The notes: generated by a model not told the origin, from the sequence alone. Counted from the first letter of the stretch, positions 13,226-21,580 are shown. The stretch: DNA of 39,240 nt from Treponema sp. (GCA_024402535.1 JAKSTN010000023.1:1-39240), one strand, 5' to 3'. Numbers and translations are program-made.

Positions 13226-14741
13226 TTTTCCCTGATTTTTCCTTAAACTCCTTTGGTGTCATGCCGGTTGCTTTTTTGAACTTCATAAAGAAATAATCTG
13301 TATTTGCATAACCAACAAGTTTCGAAATCTGATAGATTTTAAGATCAGTGTTCAAAAGTTTATTTTTTGCTTCTTCAATACGAAGGTTATCAAGATAAAC
13401 ATTAAACTGAACCCCAGTATGTTTTCGGAACTTTTTCCCAAGATATGCCGAATTACAGTTGAAGAGGTCCCCTAAAGTTTCAAGTTTAAGATCCTGCGAG
13501 TAATTAGTTTTTACGTATGCAATAACCTTAACAATTACAGAATCTGCAGTGTTTGTGTGGAAACTTTCTATAAGGTTTCTGAATATGTTGCAGAAAAATG
13601 AAAATGCTTCGTCAAAGGATTTTGTATCAAGGATATTCTGAACAATATTCAGATTCTGAAGATCTTCAAGTTCCCGCTCAGGATACTTTGCAGTAATTTT
13701 ATTGTACATTTCCATAAGACATGAAATCAGCTTCTGTTTTATATCTCCTCTTCGGGCTGTCACTACAAAAACATCTTTCTTTATATCATTAAAAAGTTTT
13801 TCAAGACCTGCTTTGTCATAAGTTTCAACAGAGAATACCGCTCTGGAACAGTAATCCTGTAAGTGAGAATCAAAAAGAGACAAATCACTTGAAGAAGAAA
13901 GATTCTGAGCTTTATCACAGGAAACATAAGGAACATCGGACACGAAAAAGAAATAATTCATGAAGGATAAAGCTTCATTATAAGAGGAAACACAGCCTGA
14001 ATAACCTTTAAGCTTTTTACCCCGGGAAATAAAAGTTCCACCAGGAAAATGTTTTACAAAACGGTCAATGCAGTTTGATACCGCTTCTTCATTTGCATTT
14101 TTAAGTACAAGTGCAATATTGCCGTTTATATTGAGGATCTCTTTTGCAAAGAAAGAAAAATAGTTTTCAAGGCTTTTTTCAATAAGGGATTTGTCCTGGG
14201 ACGGAAAATATTCCTGAGAACACATGAGGACTGTAAATTCATCACTGCATTCATCATTTATTGTTTTTTCGCTTTTCTCTAAAAGATTCCGGTAAAACTC
14301 ACGGGTCTCATATTTTCTGGCATTTTTTGAATCTTCCTGGACTGCGCAGTTCTTTATGATTTCTGCCTTTATGGCATTCACTTTTTCCACAAGTTCATCT
14401 TCATCAACAGGCTTCAAAAGGTATGCCTTTGCCCCAAGATTCAATGCCTTCTGAGCATATTCAAACTGAGAAAAACCTGAAAGAATAATAAAAGAAGGTG
14501 CAGTTAATGACTGATTTTTACAGTAATCATTAACCTGCTCCATAACTTCAATTCCCTTCAGTCCTGGCATTTTTATATCAAGAAGAACAAGATCTGGTAA
14601 ATAATCTTTTATAGCCTGAACTGCTTCATTTCCGTTAGAAGCTTCAGTACAAACAGTAAAACCAAGGTCTTCCCAATCAACAATCATTTTAAGACCAGTT
14701 CTGATAGATTCTTCGTCGTCTGCAATCAATAATTTCATCAT
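13212..14741 (-). CDS. YesN-type response regulator with AraC-family DNA-binding domain
   Basis: A REC domain opens with MKLLIADDEES. The phosphoacceptor is Asp55 in LVLLDIKMPG, and YLLKPVDEDEL carries the conserved Lys. A middle region of about 250 residues is poorly conserved. The C-terminal two helix-turn-helix units are of AraC type (LETLGDLFNCNSAYLGKKFRKHTG, then ISKLVGYANTDYFFMKFKKATGMTPKEF). The start is set at the ATG at 14741, about 8 nt after AGGAA; an ATG 6 nt upstream is too close to that site. It should control genes for uptake of the ligand sensed by the kinase. It lies between the kinase and the binding-protein gene in one operon. Confidence 0.92.
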   Translation of the reverse strand: MMKLLIADDEESIRTGLKMIVDWEDLGFTVCTEASNGNEAVQAIKDYLPDLVLLDIKMPGLKGIEVMEQVNDYCKNQSLTAPSFIILSGFSQFEYAQKALNLGAKAYLLKPVDEDELVEKVNAIKAEIIKNCAVQEDSKNARKYETREFYRNLLEKSEKTINDECSDEFTVLMCSQEYFPSQDKSLIEKSLENYFSFFAKEILNINGNIALVLKNANEEAVSNCIDRFVKHFPGGTFISRGKKLKGYSGCVSSYNEALSFMNYFFFVSDVPYVSCDKAQNLSSSSDLSLFDSHLQDYCSRAVFSVETYDKAGLEKLFNDIKKDVFVVTARRGDIKQKLISCLMEMYNKITAKYPERELEDLQNLNIVQNILDTKSFDEAFSFFCNIFRNLIESFHTNTADSVIVKVIAYVKTNYSQDLKLETLGDLFNCNSAYLGKKFRKHTGVQFNVYLDNLRIEEAKNKLLNTDLKIYQISKLVGYANTDYFFMKFKKATGMTPKEFKEKSGKNEKD

Positions 14742-14771
14742 ATGCATGATTCCTGTTTTTAGGCTTCTTTT

Positions 14772-16589
14772 TTAAGCTTCTACGGAAGGAAAAGAAATCT
14801 TCACTTCAGTTCCCTTACCTTCTTCACTAATTATTTTCACACCGTAATTGTTTCCGTAATAAAGTTTAATACGGGAATTTACATTCATAAGCCCGATTGA
14901 ACCTTCATATTCTTCCACAACCTGATTCTCCAGAGCACTGTTCAGTTCCCGGAGTTTCTCTTCAGGAATACCGCATCCGTTATCTTTTACAGATATATGA
15001 ATCAGTCTTGGACCATACTCAGGTTTTTCTTCTGAAATCAGAATATAAATAAACCCGCCGGAAACAGTTCCTTCAAGCCCATGGCTGAAACTGTTTTCCA
15101 CTAAAGGCTGAATCAGAAGCGGAAGAACCATGAGTTTCTGAACATCACACATAGTTATTATATCATAGGATATTCTCGAACCGAAACGATAACGCTGAAT
15201 ATTCAGATAATTCTGAATAGCATCAAGTTCTTTGAATAAAGGAACAACCTTACCGCTGATACTAAGATTGTACCTGAGTAAGGATGCAAGAAGCTTAAGC
15301 ATTGTTGAAACTTCTTTTTCGCCGGTTGCAAGGCTTTTCATACGGATTGTCTCAAGAGTATTGAACAAGAAATGAGGATTTATCTGAGTGGCAAGCATTT
15401 TATAGCGTATTTCATTCTGTCGGGATGCAATCTGTTCCCGGTCAAGTTTATGTTTGTAAACCTGATTAATAAGATTGCTGACTTTCTCACTCATGAGATA
15501 AAGACTGTGATAAATCTGTTCGAACTCATCAGTTCCCCCAATAGTTTTGGGAATGGAAAAGTTATTTTCAACAACATTCTGAATCTGGTCACGAACAGTG
15601 TGGACTCGGGAATTGATGTATTTTCCAAAAAGTTTAATTGCTGTAAACGAAAGAAGGATTATTATAAAAATAATTATTAACGTTGGAATCAGAATCTGTA
15701 CTATAACACGATTTAATTCCTTCATAGGAATGACATATAAAAGCGTAAAGTCTGAAATTCCACTTGTCTGAGGAGTAAACTGGCGGGCCATAACACCGGA
15801 ACGGCTTCCTTTCCAGTATATAGTTGAAATATCTTCAGGATTTCTGTTTTTAAGGTAAACAAGTTCATTACGCAAAGTCTGGCTTTCATCATAGGAAAGT
15901 TCTTCGTAAGAAGAAAAAACAATCTGATTTTCGTAGGCTATAGCTGCTTCATAAAACTGATTTTTAAGGGTACGGACAATATGGTCTGGATCAATATTAA
16001 TAACAAGAACACCTATAAAGGTATTATCCTGAAGCTTGTAAATTGAGCGGATAAGTGCCAGATGCTGTTCTTTTGTAATTGAATCAGTCTTGTACATCCA
16101 GAAAACCTGGCCTTTCGAGTTTATAGCTTTCTGGTACCAGAATTCATTTTTTATCTGAGGAGTTGTTTTTATGATGAATGAACTGTCCAGAAGTGTGGGA
16201 TTATCAGCATAGATACGGAAACTGCTTACTTCACGAAAAGACTGAAGATAATCATTCAAATACCCAAGATTTGCATAAGCAAGATAAGCATCAAGTCCTG
16301 TTTTGTATTCTGTAAGGATAACATCCTGGAGAAGACGATTTACATAGATTCGGTCAGAAAAAGTTTTAACTGATCCCAGCATTTCGTTAAAGCTTGCTTC
16401 CGCATTAACCAGAGAAGAATGAACATGCTGGATTTCCCATTTTTTTAATGTATTATAAAGAAGACTTACAAAAATAATGGAAATAATAAGAACCGGAACA
16501 AGAAAAATGCCGGCATAAAGGCGCGAAAGGCTTTTTCTGATAGGCGTGTTTGTAAAATACTTGTATAAAAAATTCTTCTTTCGGCTCAT
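14772..16589 (-). CDS. YesM-type sensor histidine kinase
   Basis: A 605-residue membrane kinase. A first transmembrane helix is near residues 20-45, followed by an extracytoplasmic sensor region of about 250 residues with Cache-like character. A second helix (LIPTLIIIFIIILLSFTAIKLF) and a HAMP linker come next. The His_kinase domain has TQINPHFLFNTLETIR (His406 is the likely phosphorylated residue). The ATPase domain has VENSFSHGLEG, DNGCGIPEEKL, GSIGLMNVNSRI and EGKGTEV. It is paired with the response regulator 30 bp downstream. The promoter overlaps that of divergent xseA. No Shine-Dalgarno sequence is seen before the ATG. Confidence 0.93.
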   Translation of the reverse strand: MSRKKNFLYKYFTNTPIRKSLSRLYAGIFLVPVLIISIIFVSLLYNTLKKWEIQHVHSSLVNAEASFNEMLGSVKTFSDRIYVNRLLQDVILTEYKTGLDAYLAYANLGYLNDYLQSFREVSSFRIYADNPTLLDSSFIIKTTPQIKNEFWYQKAINSKGQVFWMYKTDSITKEQHLALIRSIYKLQDNTFIGVLVINIDPDHIVRTLKNQFYEAAIAYENQIVFSSYEELSYDESQTLRNELVYLKNRNPEDISTIYWKGSRSGVMARQFTPQTSGISDFTLLYVIPMKELNRVIVQILIPTLIIIFIIILLSFTAIKLFGKYINSRVHTVRDQIQNVVENNFSIPKTIGGTDEFEQIYHSLYLMSEKVSNLINQVYKHKLDREQIASRQNEIRYKMLATQINPHFLFNTLETIRMKSLATGEKEVSTMLKLLASLLRYNLSISGKVVPLFKELDAIQNYLNIQRYRFGSRISYDIITMCDVQKLMVLPLLIQPLVENSFSHGLEGTVSGGFIYILISEEKPEYGPRLIHISVKDNGCGIPEEKLRELNSALENQVVEEYEGSIGLMNVNSRIKLYYGNNYGVKIISEEGKGTEVKISFPSVEA

Positions 16590-16600
16590 TTGAATGTTTT

Positions 16601-16628
16601 ATTTTACCACGAAATAGACTAAAATCAA
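16601..16628 (-). promoter_or_regulatory. Promoter of the kinase/regulator/binding-protein operon
   Basis: TTGATT (16628 to 16623), a 16-bp spacer and TAAAAT (16606 to 16601), with TGG before it making an extended -10. The ATG follows 11 nt later, so the leader is only a few nucleotides. It overlaps the divergent xseA promoter. Confidence 0.5.
16620..16625 (+). promoter_or_regulatory. Candidate -10 box of xseA, leaderless arrangement
   Basis: TAAAAT is followed by 7 nt and the xseA ATG at 16633, with no Shine-Dalgarno sequence. No clear -35 is seen. The box lies inside the spacer of the opposing kinase promoter, so the two should compete for polymerase. Confidence 0.4.
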
Positions 16629-16632
16629 TTAT

Positions 16633-17853
16633 ATGGCAAATGAGCTTCCAGTTTTAACAGTTACCGAAATCAACAATCAGATTAAAGATTTACTTCAGCA
16701 GGCATTCAGATCAGTCTGTGTAGAAGGTGAAATTTCAGGAATCACTTTCCAGAGTTCGGGGCATATTTACCTGACACTTAAAGACGAATCCTGCCAGATT
16801 TCCGCCTGTATGTGGCGAAGTTCCACAGGAAGCCTTGCTTTCCGCCCCAAAACCGGCGACAAAGTACGCTGTTTCGGCTATATTTCTGCATATCCACAAA
16901 GAGGAAACTACCAGCTTATTATAAACCGCATGGAAATGGCCGGTATAGGCGACGTTCTTGTCATGCTGGAAATGAGAAAGCAAAAGCTTGCTCAGGAAGG
17001 TCTGTTTAATCCAGAACACAAAAAACCGCTTCCTTTTTATCCGAAAACTATCGGGGTTGTAACAAGTCCTACAGGAGCCGCTTTCCGTGATATCTGTCAG
17101 ACAACAATGAACCGGAACCCTCATACAAAAATCATTCTTTTTCCATGTCTAGTACAGGGAGACGGTGCAGCAGAGACAATCTGCCGCATGATAAGAATTG
17201 CGAATTTCTACAGAATGTGTGATGTTCTGATTGTAGGACGAGGCGGCGGAAGCCAGGAAGACCTTCTTCCTTTCAGCGAAGAAATCGTAGTACGTGAAGT
17301 ATATAATTCCCAAATTCCTGTGATAAGTGCCGTAGGACATGAAATTGACTGGAGTCTTTGTGATTTTGCAGCCGACCGACGCGCTGCCACTCCGACTCAG
17401 GCTGCAGAGATTGCAGTGCCTGTTTACGGGGAAATGATGCAGCGAATCAACTGGTACAAAAACGACTTATATAACACAATTTCTCAAGATGTACACAATA
17501 AGATACTAATGGTACGAAGTTTTAAGCCTGAAAACCTTGAAATGCAGTTTCGAAACATAGAACAGCCGTATTTAATGCGTTTTGATACTGCAAAACGGGA
17601 GCTTCTGGAAAATCTTGAGGAAAAAATAAAAGATTTAAGAACGCAGATTACCCAGAATGTAACAGTTCTGGAAAACGCAAGTCCGGCTACTATCTTGAAC
17701 CGGGGATATTCCATGGTCCGGGACAAACTTACCGGCGCGGTTATCCGCGACTCTGCAGTTGTAATACCCGGTATGGAAATTGAAATTACCCCGGCCAGAG
17801 GAAGCTTCACTGCCGTAACCACTGACCACTGGTCACTGGAAACTGACAACTGA
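16633..17853 (+). CDS. xseA: Exodeoxyribonuclease VII large subunit
   Basis: A 406-residue XseA. The N-terminal OB fold is LTVTEINNQIKDLL...VCVEGEISG and ...SGHIYLTLKDESCQISACMWR. The nuclease domain has GVVTSPTGAAFRDI, DVLIVGRGGGSQEDLLPFSEE and SAVGHEIDWSLCDFAADRRAATPTQAAE, followed by a coiled-coil C-terminal region. With XseB it degrades single-stranded DNA into oligonucleotides. The last ten residues (TDHWSLETDN) are encoded by a heptamer tandem repeat that also spans the stop codon, so they were probably added by repeat expansion. No Shine-Dalgarno sequence is seen. xseB follows 16 bp later with a strong ribosome-binding site, and mutL after it, making a DNA-repair operon. Confidence 0.96.
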   Translation: MANELPVLTVTEINNQIKDLLQQAFRSVCVEGEISGITFQSSGHIYLTLKDESCQISACMWRSSTGSLAFRPKTGDKVRCFGYISAYPQRGNYQLIINRMEMAGIGDVLVMLEMRKQKLAQEGLFNPEHKKPLPFYPKTIGVVTSPTGAAFRDICQTTMNRNPHTKIILFPCLVQGDGAAETICRMIRIANFYRMCDVLIVGRGGGSQEDLLPFSEEIVVREVYNSQIPVISAVGHEIDWSLCDFAADRRAATPTQAAEIAVPVYGEMMQRINWYKNDLYNTISQDVHNKILMVRSFKPENLEMQFRNIEQPYLMRFDTAKRELLENLEEKIKDLRTQITQNVTVLENASPATILNRGYSMVRDKLTGAVIRDSAVVIPGMEIEITPARGSFTAVTTDHWSLETDN

Positions 17854-17855
17854 CC
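17821..17855 (+). repeat. Five tandem heptamers at the xseA stop codon
   Basis: Consecutive 7-mers starting at 17821, 17828, 17835, 17842 and 17849 all begin ACTG (ACTGACC, ACTGGTC, ACTGGAA, ACTGACA, ACTGACC). The TGA stop (17851-17853) is inside the last unit. Confidence 0.85.
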
Positions 17856-17869
17856 TAACAGGAGAATAT

Positions 17870-18163
17870 ATGAATAATTTTGAAGAAAAACTGACAAGAC
17901 TTGAAGAATTATCGAACGATATTAAAAGAAGTGATATTTCACTGGAAGACGCACTCCGTGACTTTGAAGAAGGAATCAAACTTGCAAAAGACCTTGAAAC
18001 AGAACTTAATGCCATTGAAGGCAAAATCCAGATTCTCATGAACGAACCAAATCCAATGGTACAGGAAAACAAGCCTGAACTTACAGATTTTGCTCCTACA
18101 AACACACAGACAGGAACAGCAGGCGCCCCACAGGCAGGACTCCGCCAGGATTCACTTTTTTAA
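17870..18163 (+). CDS. xseB: Exodeoxyribonuclease VII small subunit
   Basis: A 97-residue protein. The N-terminal about 60 residues (MNNFEEKLTRLEELSNDIKRSDISLEDALRDFEEGIKLAKDLETELNAIEGKIQIL) are the standard XseB helical hairpin. A polar tail of about 35 residues, rich in Thr, Gln, Pro and Ala, follows and makes it longer than a minimal XseB. It partners XseA. AGGAG lies 6 nt before the ATG. It lies directly between xseA and mutL on the plus strand. Confidence 0.93.
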   Translation: MNNFEEKLTRLEELSNDIKRSDISLEDALRDFEEGIKLAKDLETELNAIEGKIQILMNEPNPMVQENKPELTDFAPTNTQTGTAGAPQAGLRQDSLF

Positions 18164-18164
18164 T

Positions 18165-18185
18165 CAGGATTTCACAGGATTTTCA
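18165..18185 (+). repeat. Short direct repeat carrying the mutL ribosome-binding site
   Basis: CAGGATTTCA (18165-18174) is followed immediately by CAGGATTTTCA (18175-18185), just before the mutL ATG. The second copy supplies the only plausible ribosome-binding site, AGGA, about 9 nt upstream. Confidence 0.6.
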
Positions 18186-18188
18186 TAG

Positions 18189-20207
18189 ATGAGCGCAACA
18201 AAACCAGTTAGAAAACTCAATGCAGAAACAGCCCGTAAAATTGCAGCCGGCGAAGTAATCGACAGGCCGAATGCCATTGTCCGTGAGCTTATGGACAATG
18301 CCGTAGACTCCGGGGCAAACTCAATCACCGTAGAAGTAAACGGTGGCGGCGTTGAAAAAATCCGCATTGTAGATAACGGGTCAGGCATGACAAGAGAAGA
18401 CCTGGAAACCTGTGCTCATCCACACTGTACAAGTAAAATCGAAAAAGATGTGGACCTTCTGAACCTGACAACTTTAGGTTTCCGTGGCGAAGCACTTGCT
18501 TCCATTGCCGCAGTAAGCCGCCTTTCCATAATCAGTGCAGGCTGGAAAATGCGTGCATCAATTACCGAAGACCATATTATTGAACCCTTTGCAGAAACTA
18601 ACGGAACTATCGTTCAGAGCGAGGGATTATTCGAAAACTTCCCTGCCCGCCGACAGTTTCTTAAACGCCCTGCCAGTGAAGGACTTCTTTGTAAGAACAC
18701 ATTTATAGAAAAAGTTCTTCCACGCCCGGATATCAGCTTCCGCCTTATTATGGATGGGACAACAAAGCTGGATCTTCCACGGGGTGTTTCACTTACAGAA
18801 CGATTTGTCAGGGCCATGGGATTCCGGGAAAGTGAAAAGCTTTTTTATGAAATCAATTCTCATGATACAGACGGCAAATGGTCAGTAAAAATTATTTTAG
18901 GAGAACCCGGTGTAAATCGTTCCAATAAAAAAGACATCTATATTTTTGTAAACGGAAGAAAGATTCAGGAATATTCACTTGTACAGGCTGTTGAATACGG
19001 CGGTCAGGGATTTTTCCCAAACGGAACATTCCCTGTTGCTGCAGTTTTTGTAGAAATGGATCCTTCTGAAGTTGATTTCAATATCCATCCTGCGAAAAAA
19101 GAAGCCCGTTTCAGTGATATTTCAAGCCTTCACCATGGAATCAGTACCTGCGTAAGAAACTTTTATAAATCTCACACAATTGCAGGTCTTGCCTCAAATG
19201 CACTTTCAACTGAAAGTAAAGGTTCAGACACAAAGCAGAAAGAATTATTCGAAAAGCTTTTTGAGCCTGCAGCAAAGACATCTGCACCTGTGACAAGCAA
19301 TTCAAAAAATGAAGATTTTGTTTCGAACTTGTCACATAGCGCCCCTACCTCATCAGGCGTTTACCGCGGGGCTTACAAAATCCCAACTCATGAACCTCCT
19401 GCAGAATCAACTGAAAGCCCGAAACTGAAACTTAATGACAGCGAAATTAAATCTTCCAAACCTGAAGGCCGCTCAAGACTTGATTTCTTTACTTCAAAAA
19501 TTTCCACTGGAACATTGGGAAACAAAACTTCCACCATTACTGCAAAAGCAACACCCGCTGGAAATACTTTTGAATCTATTTCTTACAAAGATCCACTTCC
19601 TGCAACAGAAACAGGATCCTCTCTTGCAGATTCTGCACTGGAAGAAGAAACTCCATCTTCTGATGACACATTCCGTTTTCTTGGCTGTACACTTGGAACT
19701 TTCCTTGTGGCAGAGAAAAACGGAAGCCTTTATATAATTGACCAGCACGCCGCCCACGAACGGATTCTTTTCAACAGAATAATGAAAGAAAAACCAAACA
19801 AGATTTCACTTATTATTCCATACATTCTTGAAACCGAAGATGATGATGAAAACAAGTATCTTGAATCAATTAAGAATGAAATGAGTGAATGCGGATTTGA
19901 AATTGAAAAATCTGGAAAAAATACCTGGGAAGTAAACACAACTCCTGACCGCTGGAAAGGAACTGAAAAAGACCTTCACGACGCAATTCTTTCAAAAAGA
20001 CTTGAACCTTCAGAAATTATCCGAAGCATTGCCGCAATGACGGCCTGTCGCTCCGCTGTAATGGATGGTCACGTTCTTGATGAAATTACGGCTTCCCACT
20101 TAGCAAAAGACGCATTGAATCTTGAAGACCCTCACTGCCCTCACGGCCGCCCGGTATACACCGAACTTTCCCGTGAAAAGCTCTTCATGCTTGTGAAGAG
20201 GACGTAA
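18189..20207 (+). CDS. mutL: DNA mismatch repair protein MutL
   Basis: A 672-residue MutL. The GHKL ATPase domain has ARKIAAGEVIDRPNAIVRELMDNAVDSGA (Glu33 is the likely general base), IVDNGSGM, TSKI and TLGFRGEAL. A transducer domain with FNIHPAKKEARF follows. After a linker rich in Ser, Thr and Lys comes the C-terminal dimerisation domain with DQHAAHERILFN from Asp518, ACRSAVMDG and CPHGRPVYTEL. Nuclease-type MutL proteins usually have DQHA-x2-E-x4-E; the second Glu is Asn529 here. MutL couples MutS mismatch recognition to strand incision. It is last in the xseA-xseB-mutL run and convergent with queA. Confidence 0.96.
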   Translation: MSATKPVRKLNAETARKIAAGEVIDRPNAIVRELMDNAVDSGANSITVEVNGGGVEKIRIVDNGSGMTREDLETCAHPHCTSKIEKDVDLLNLTTLGFRGEALASIAAVSRLSIISAGWKMRASITEDHIIEPFAETNGTIVQSEGLFENFPARRQFLKRPASEGLLCKNTFIEKVLPRPDISFRLIMDGTTKLDLPRGVSLTERFVRAMGFRESEKLFYEINSHDTDGKWSVKIILGEPGVNRSNKKDIYIFVNGRKIQEYSLVQAVEYGGQGFFPNGTFPVAAVFVEMDPSEVDFNIHPAKKEARFSDISSLHHGISTCVRNFYKSHTIAGLASNALSTESKGSDTKQKELFEKLFEPAAKTSAPVTSNSKNEDFVSNLSHSAPTSSGVYRGAYKIPTHEPPAESTESPKLKLNDSEIKSSKPEGRSRLDFFTSKISTGTLGNKTSTITAKATPAGNTFESISYKDPLPATETGSSLADSALEEETPSSDDTFRFLGCTLGTFLVAEKNGSLYIIDQHAAHERILFNRIMKEKPNKISLIIPYILETEDDDENKYLESIKNEMSECGFEIEKSGKNTWEVNTTPDRWKGTEKDLHDAILSKRLEPSEIIRSIAAMTACRSAVMDGHVLDEITASHLAKDALNLEDPHCPHGRPVYTELSREKLFMLVKRT

Positions 20208-20213
20208 ACCGTC

Positions 20214-20290
20214 ATCCCGAACTTGATTCGGGATCCTTTGTCATTCCGAACTTGATTCGGAATCTTTTGATGCTGAAACGAGTTCAGCAT
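20214..20290. repeat. Three hairpin repeats with covarying stems between mutL and queA
   Basis: Three units of 8-bp stem and 5-nt loop: ATCCCGAA/TTCGGGAT (20214-20234), ATTCCGAA/TTCGGAAT (20243-20263) and ATGCTGAA/TTCAGCAT (20270-20290). The stems differ from each other but each pairs perfectly. They lie between convergent genes and may also act as transcription stops, though no long T tract follows. Confidence 0.85.
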
Positions 20291-20318
20291 GACATTCGAT
20301 AAATTTCAACATGGAAAA

Positions 20319-20361
20319 ACACAGCGTAAATCTGCGGTCTATCTGTGTTTATCTGCGGTTA
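20319..20361. repeat. Degenerate short repeat, ATCTG(C/T)G units
   Basis: Three near copies of a unit of about 10-12 bp (AATCTGCGGTCT, ATCTGTGTTT, ATCTGCGGTT) stand immediately past the queA stop. With the hairpins at 20214-20290 they fill the mutL-queA gap. No gene is seen. Confidence 0.6.
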
Positions 20362-20363
20362 TG

Positions 20364-21404
20364 CTACTTTATGAGCATGCAGTCGCCGTAAGAGAAGAAG
20401 CGGTAACGTTTTTCTACGGCCTGTTTATAAGCATTAAGGATATTTTCACGACCGGCAAAAGCACTTACCAGCATAATAAGTGTACTTTCAGGAGTATGGA
20501 AGTTTGTAAACATCTGGTCTACGGTCTTAAACTTATAGCCCGGGTACATGAAAATATGTGTAGAAGAAGTTCCGGCGTTTACTGTACCGTCTTCGTTTGA
20601 AGCCGATTCAAGAGTACGTACAGAAGTAGTCCCAACAGCCAGAATCTTGCGGCCATCTTTTTTTGCCTGATTGATTTTATCGGCAACTGATTGAGGTACT
20701 GTATAAGCTTCTTCATGCATTTTGTGATTTTCAATTTTGTCTTCGCGAACAGGAAGGAATGTTCCAAGCCCTACATGAAGAGTTACAAAATCCCGTTCAA
20801 TGCCTTTTGCAGAAAGACGGGAAAGCATTTCATCTGTAAAATGAAGACCTGCTGTAGGACATGCAGCACTTCCAGTTTCTTTTGCATATACATTCTGATA
20901 TCGCTCTGAATCCGAATCCGTGTCTTCACGCTTGATATATGGCGGAAGCGGAATGTGGCCGTTATGTTCAAACCATTCTTCGGTAATTACAAAATTAAAC
21001 TGAATGGCGCGGAATTCTGTACCTGCGTTTCCAGGCACATCAATAATTGTACCCACGGTTCCGTCAGGAAACTTATAGCGCATGCCAGGCTTCTGTTTTT
21101 TAGCATTGAAAACCATTGTGTTCCAGGTACGGCATTCCTTATCGATAGAGTTCAGGAACATGAATTCAACTTCCCGTCCTGTAGTTTCTTTGATGCCGTA
21201 GCAGCGTGCACGACGTACTTTCGAGTTATTGAAAATCATGAGTGTGCCGTCGTCAATAAGGTTTGGAAGGTCATCCATCATATGATGTTCAACAAGGCCG
21301 GAACTTCGGCCAAGCATCATAAGTTTATCCTGTCCCCGCACCCCGCTTGGATGCTGTGCAATAAGTTCTTCAGGTAAATCAAAATAAAAATCAGAAGTAA
21401 GCAT
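20364..21404 (-). CDS. queA: S-adenosylmethionine:tRNA ribosyltransferase-isomerase
   Basis: A 346-residue QueA starting MLTSDFYFDLPEELIAQHP. The frame extends 13 codons upstream, but the start at 21404 matches the family N-terminus and has a -10 box 7 bp before it. Family signatures are PSGVRGQDKLMML, DDGTLMIFNNSKVRRARCYG, ETGSAACPTAGLHFT, THVGLGTFLPV, GKKILAVGTTSVRTLES-type and the C-terminal ANFHTPESTLIMLVSAFAG-type region. It adds the cyclopentane ring precursor of queuosine to tRNA. It is third in a ruvA-ruvB-queA order interrupted by two nuclease-family genes. It is convergent with mutL. Confidence 0.96.
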   Translation of the reverse strand: MLTSDFYFDLPEELIAQHPSGVRGQDKLMMLGRSSGLVEHHMMDDLPNLIDDGTLMIFNNSKVRRARCYGIKETTGREVEFMFLNSIDKECRTWNTMVFNAKKQKPGMRYKFPDGTVGTIIDVPGNAGTEFRAIQFNFVITEEWFEHNGHIPLPPYIKREDTDSDSERYQNVYAKETGSAACPTAGLHFTDEMLSRLSAKGIERDFVTLHVGLGTFLPVREDKIENHKMHEEAYTVPQSVADKINQAKKDGRKILAVGTTSVRTLESASNEDGTVNAGTSSTHIFMYPGYKFKTVDQMFTNFHTPESTLIMLVSAFAGRENILNAYKQAVEKRYRFFSYGDCMLIK

Positions 21405-21411
21405 AACAAAG

Positions 21412-21417
21412 AGTATA
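21412..21417 (-). promoter_or_regulatory. Candidate -10 box of queA, leaderless arrangement
   Basis: TATACT (21417 to 21412) stands 7 nt before the queA ATG at 21404. No Shine-Dalgarno sequence and no clear -35 are seen. It suggests queA is transcribed independently of ruvB here. Confidence 0.45.
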
Positions 21418-21475
21418 ATGAAAATACAGGCGTTATGAAACATAACAAGAGAATGTCATACCGATTTGGCCCCAC

Positions 21476-21562
21476 TAACGCGGATGTAAAAAAAGCCACG
21501 CCGATTCGATTTTGTTAACGCGGATGCCTGGAAAAAGCCACACGGATTATCGCTCACTAACG
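21476..21562. repeat. Direct repeats beside the GxxExxY gene
   Basis: TAACGCGGATG occurs at 21476-21486 and again at 21516-21526 (40-bp period). Each is followed by an A-rich stretch and GCCAC-n-C-n-GATT. A third TAACG starts at 21558. Copy two runs into the left arm of the inverted repeat at 21537. Confidence 0.7.
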
Positions 21563-21580
21563 TTCGCGGTCAGCGATGCA
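21537..21580. repeat. Left arm of imperfect inverted repeat flanking the GxxExxY gene
   Basis: GCCACACGGATT at 21537-21548 is the exact reverse complement of 22051-22062. The similarity continues inward through TAACG, CGGTCAG and GATGCA with scattered mismatches. The arm ends 12 bp before the gene's 3' end. Confidence 0.75.

Noticed and set aside
16735..17124. 129-codon frame opposite xseA
   Set aside because: Antisense to a well-recognised XseA domain; residue content is not protein-like in any family I know.
20364..21443. Start of queA at 21443, 13 codons upstream
   Set aside because: The extra residues are hydrophobic and not part of QueA; the start at 21404 matches the family and has a -10 box 7 bp upstream.
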